A DNA stretch of 24,052 bases from an uncultured Christensenellaceae bacterium (GTDB lineage Bacteria > Bacillota_A > Clostridia > Christensenellales > UBA3700), in assembly GCA_944381335.1 (NCBI GenBank), contig CALWKT010000034.1, positions 1 to 24,052 on the forward strand. The letters run 5' to 3'. A program made the position numbers and the translations under genes. The notes beneath the pieces are model-generated. The model was not told where the DNA came from. It saw nothing but the letters and a program-made list of their open reading frames with translations, and did not search any database. Shown here piece after piece: positions 22,024-24,052 of this stretch (its first letter is position 1; each line of letters begins with the position of its first letter).

Positions 22024-23641
22024 AGCTGTCTTTAAGTCCGGTGATCATGTTGAATTCGTACCTGCCGTCCCTGCCGTAGTTCTTCACCGCGCTGAAATAG
22101 CCCATTCGCATAAACTGGAAGCGGTCGTAAGGTCTGACGTTTCTGAGAGCCGCTTCGCCCTTTGCGTTCGGGTACACCTTGTGACTGTCGGGCGTGAGGC
22201 GGTCGTTGAAATCGCCGTCTCCGTCGAGAAGCAGATAATCGAACTCGTGCAGAGTGAGATCCACGCAGTCTTTCGCGTTGACCCACTGAATTACGCCTTT
22301 CACCTTTATATTCGCGTTTGCTCCGCCCTGTATGCTGTCGGGTATATAGCGGCAGGCGACCTCAGTCACGTTGCCGGCGTCGTCGCATTTGTGAGAGACG
22401 TATTCCACGATATAGGAGCCTTTGAGCCTCACCGTTCCGCCCGGGACCAGCCTCTTGTATTTGGGAGGCGGCACAGGCGCAAAGTCGTCTCTGTCGATGT
22501 ATAACTCTTTGCTGAAAGTGACCTTGTGCGTGGTCTTTTCTTGGGCATTGGGATTGTTCTCGATGTCGTACACCTCATCCGTTTCCGCGTTTTCGATTAT
22601 CATCTTTATCGGATCTTTTACGACCATCATCCTGTCCGCATTGACGTTCAGATAATCCCTGACGAAGTGCTCGAGATACGCCACGTCCACTTCGCTGTTG
22701 GACTTGGCAACGCCGACCGCGGCGCAGAAATTGCGTATCGCCTCAGGCGGATATCCCCTTTCGCGCATGCCGCTCAGCGTGGGCATACGGGGATCGGACC
22801 AGCCGTCCACTTTTCCTTCCTCAACGAGTTTTTTCAGATATCTCTTGGACATGATCGTTCTGGTCATGCCCAGTCTCGCGAACTCTATCTGTTTGGGAAA
22901 ATCTCCGAAACCGCAGTTGTGCTTCACCCAGTCGTAAAGCGGTCTGTGGTCCTCGAACTCAAGCGTGCAGATGCTGTGCGTTACCCCCTCGAAAGCGTCC
23001 TCGAGCGGATGCGCAAAGTCATACATGGGATATATTATCCACTTGTCGCCCGTGCGGTGATGTCTTTCTCTGAGAATACGGTATATGACCGGGTCGCGCA
23101 TATTCATATTGGGGCTTGCCATGTCTATCTTGGCGCGCAGAACCTTTTCTCCGTCTGCGTATCTGCCCTCTTTCATCTCTTCGAAAAGGCGCAGATTCTC
23201 CTCCACGCTCCTGTCTCTCCACGGGCTGTTCTGCCCCGGAATGGTCAGGTTGCCTCTGGTGTCTCTGATCTGCTCAGCGGAATAGTCGCAGACGTACGCG
23301 AGTCCTTTTTTGATCAGTCCGACCGCGCACTCGTACATCCTGTCAAAGTAATCGGATGCGTAAAGTTCCTTGTCCCAGTCAAAGCCGAGCCACGCGATGT
23401 CCTCTTTTATCGAATTGACGAACTCCACGTCCTCCTTGCTGGGGTTGGTGTCGTCGTATCTCAGATTGCACTTGCCGCGGTACTTCTCTTTCATACCGAA
23501 GTTTATGCAAAGCGACTTCGCATGCCCGATATGCAGATAGCCGTTGGGCTCAGGAGGAAAACGGGTCACTATTTCTTTGACTGCGCCGCTTTCCAGGTCT
23601 TTGTTGATTATTTCTTCTATAAAATTAGTGTTTTCAGCCAT
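22013..23641 (-). CDS. glnS: Glutaminyl-tRNA synthetase
   Basis: A 542-residue class I synthetase, the usual length, that charges tRNA-Gln with glutamine in the cytoplasm. The class I signature is PEPNGYLHIGHAKS with HIGH at 37-40, and the second motif is MSKR at 264-267 in TRTIMSKRYLK. The WDKELYASDYFD and YPMYDFAHPLED segments are typical of GlnRS rather than GluRS, and the C-terminal beta-barrel anticodon-binding region (about 340-530) is present. Many Firmicutes lack GlnRS and make Gln-tRNA through GatCAB, so its presence is informative about lineage. The start follows AAGGAG. It lies 13 bases after fhs and overlaps a small downstream gene. Confidence 0.97.
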   Translation of the reverse strand: MAENTNFIEEIINKDLESGAVKEIVTRFPPEPNGYLHIGHAKSLCINFGMKEKYRGKCNLRYDDTNPSKEDVEFVNSIKEDIAWLGFDWDKELYASDYFDRMYECAVGLIKKGLAYVCDYSAEQIRDTRGNLTIPGQNSPWRDRSVEENLRLFEEMKEGRYADGEKVLRAKIDMASPNMNMRDPVIYRILRERHHRTGDKWIIYPMYDFAHPLEDAFEGVTHSICTLEFEDHRPLYDWVKHNCGFGDFPKQIEFARLGMTRTIMSKRYLKKLVEEGKVDGWSDPRMPTLSGMRERGYPPEAIRNFCAAVGVAKSNSEVDVAYLEHFVRDYLNVNADRMMVVKDPIKMIIENAETDEVYDIENNPNAQEKTTHKVTFSKELYIDRDDFAPVPPPKYKRLVPGGTVRLKGSYIVEYVSHKCDDAGNVTEVACRYIPDSIQGGANANIKVKGVIQWVNAKDCVDLTLHEFDYLLLDGDGDFNDRLTPDSHKVYPNAKGEAALRNVRPYDRFQFMRMGYFSAVKNYGRDGRYEFNMITGLKDSYGK

Positions 23642-23654
23642 AAAAGCTCCTTTA

Positions 23655-24052
23655 TCAGAACAAACCTTTGATCTCGCCCGTCTTGCTGTCGATCGTCATA
23701 TTCACCGCATTTGGCACCTTGCTGAGACCGGGCATCAACATGATGTTGCCGCAGACGACGACCAGAAATCCCGCGCCGCCTCTCAGTTCAACGTCCTGAA
23801 CGTGCAAGGTGAATCCTACGGGTCTTCCCAGCTTCTTCGCGTCGTCGGAGAAGGAATACTGCGTTTTCGCGATACATGTCGGCAGATCCGTCTTGCCGTT
23901 CTTCTTGATCTGCGCAATAGAAGCCAGCGCTTTTTGTGAAAACTCGACTTCTTTCGCGCCGTATACGCGGGTCGCGACAGCCTGGACCTTTTGTATTATA
24001 TCCATATCGTCGCTGTATGAAAATCTTATCTTTCCGCCTTTTGCGACCGCTT
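23655..24052 (-). CDS. fhs: Formate-tetrahydrofolate ligase, C-terminal part (5' end outside window)
   Basis: The last 132 codons or so of a protein normally near 556 residues; the reading frame continues open to the window edge. The enzyme activates formate with ATP to 10-formyltetrahydrofolate, feeding purine synthesis and, in acetogens, the methyl branch of the Wood-Ljungdahl pathway. DLPTCIAKTQYSFSDD and the GFTLHVQDVELRGGAGF segment, followed by NIMLMPGLSKVPNAVNM, are diagnostic of the family C-terminus. The gene ends with GEIKGLF. It is 13 bases upstream of glnS, so the two are probably co-transcribed. Confidence 0.97.
   Translation of the reverse strand, partial: AVAKGGKIRFSYSDDMDIIQKVQAVATRVYGAKEVEFSQKALASIAQIKKNGKTDLPTCIAKTQYSFSDDAKKLGRPVGFTLHVQDVELRGGAGFLVVVCGNIMLMPGLSKVPNAVNMTIDSKTGEIKGLF

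Overview
The window most resembles a chromosomal segment of a low-GC-type Gram-positive bacterium of the Clostridia, possibly a Christensenellales-like gut lineage of intermediate GC content. The evidence is the gene set (pth-mfd-PrsA/SurA-like lipoprotein order, YycJ, RlmH, two-subunit class I fumarase, formate-tetrahydrofolate ligase, lipoproteins, strong AGGAGG-type ribosome binding sites, hairpin plus T-tract terminators). The genus is a guess. There is no phage, IS element, CRISPR array or tRNA. Nearly all genes lie on the minus strand; only the two SDR genes and the two fumarase genes are on the plus strand.

Layout. (1) 1-300, minus strand: AT-rich DNA with tandem sigma-A promoters and a leader carrying a boxA-like element, best read as the promoter and leader of an rRNA operon whose 16S gene would lie left of the window. 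298-641 holds no supported gene. (2) 642-2959, minus: a WG-repeat membrane protein and a beta-helix lipoprotein, each with its own promoter. (3) 3037-6021, plus: a two-gene unit encoding two extended-SDR (NAD-dependent epimerase-like) proteins. The first carries a C-terminal zinc-ribbon-like module. A strong promoter precedes it, an RNA hairpin lies between the genes, and a clear terminator closes it. (4) 6186-6791, minus: an ADP-ribose pyrophosphatase-type Nudix hydrolase. (5) 6918-16985, minus: an information-processing and envelope cluster read as yycJ, CPBP membrane protease, rlmH, M14 carboxypeptidase, tadA, pth, mfd and a SurA/PrsA-like foldase lipoprotein. Most junctions are overlapping or a few bases apart. 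The foldase has an extra promoter. (6) 17003-18548: a divergent control region with a Z-DNA-prone terminator, then the fumarase alpha/beta operon on plus. (7) 18638-21414, minus: an ABC exporter (ATPase plus two paralogous permeases) with tightly overlapping reading frames. (8) 21531-24052, minus: formate-tetrahydrofolate ligase (5' end outside the window), glnS and a small unrecognised gene overlapping glnS.

How they fit. RlmH, TadA, Pth, GlnRS and the putative rRNA promoter serve translation. Mfd couples transcription to repair. YycJ, the foldase lipoprotein and the M14 peptidase are plausibly envelope or peptidoglycan functions. Fumarase and formate-tetrahydrofolate ligase are central metabolism. 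The least explained unit is the SDR pair at 3117-5965, which is the best candidate here for an undescribed system. Two divergent intergenic regions (about 3021-3066 and 17050-17096) share the same design of overlapping back-to-back promoters.
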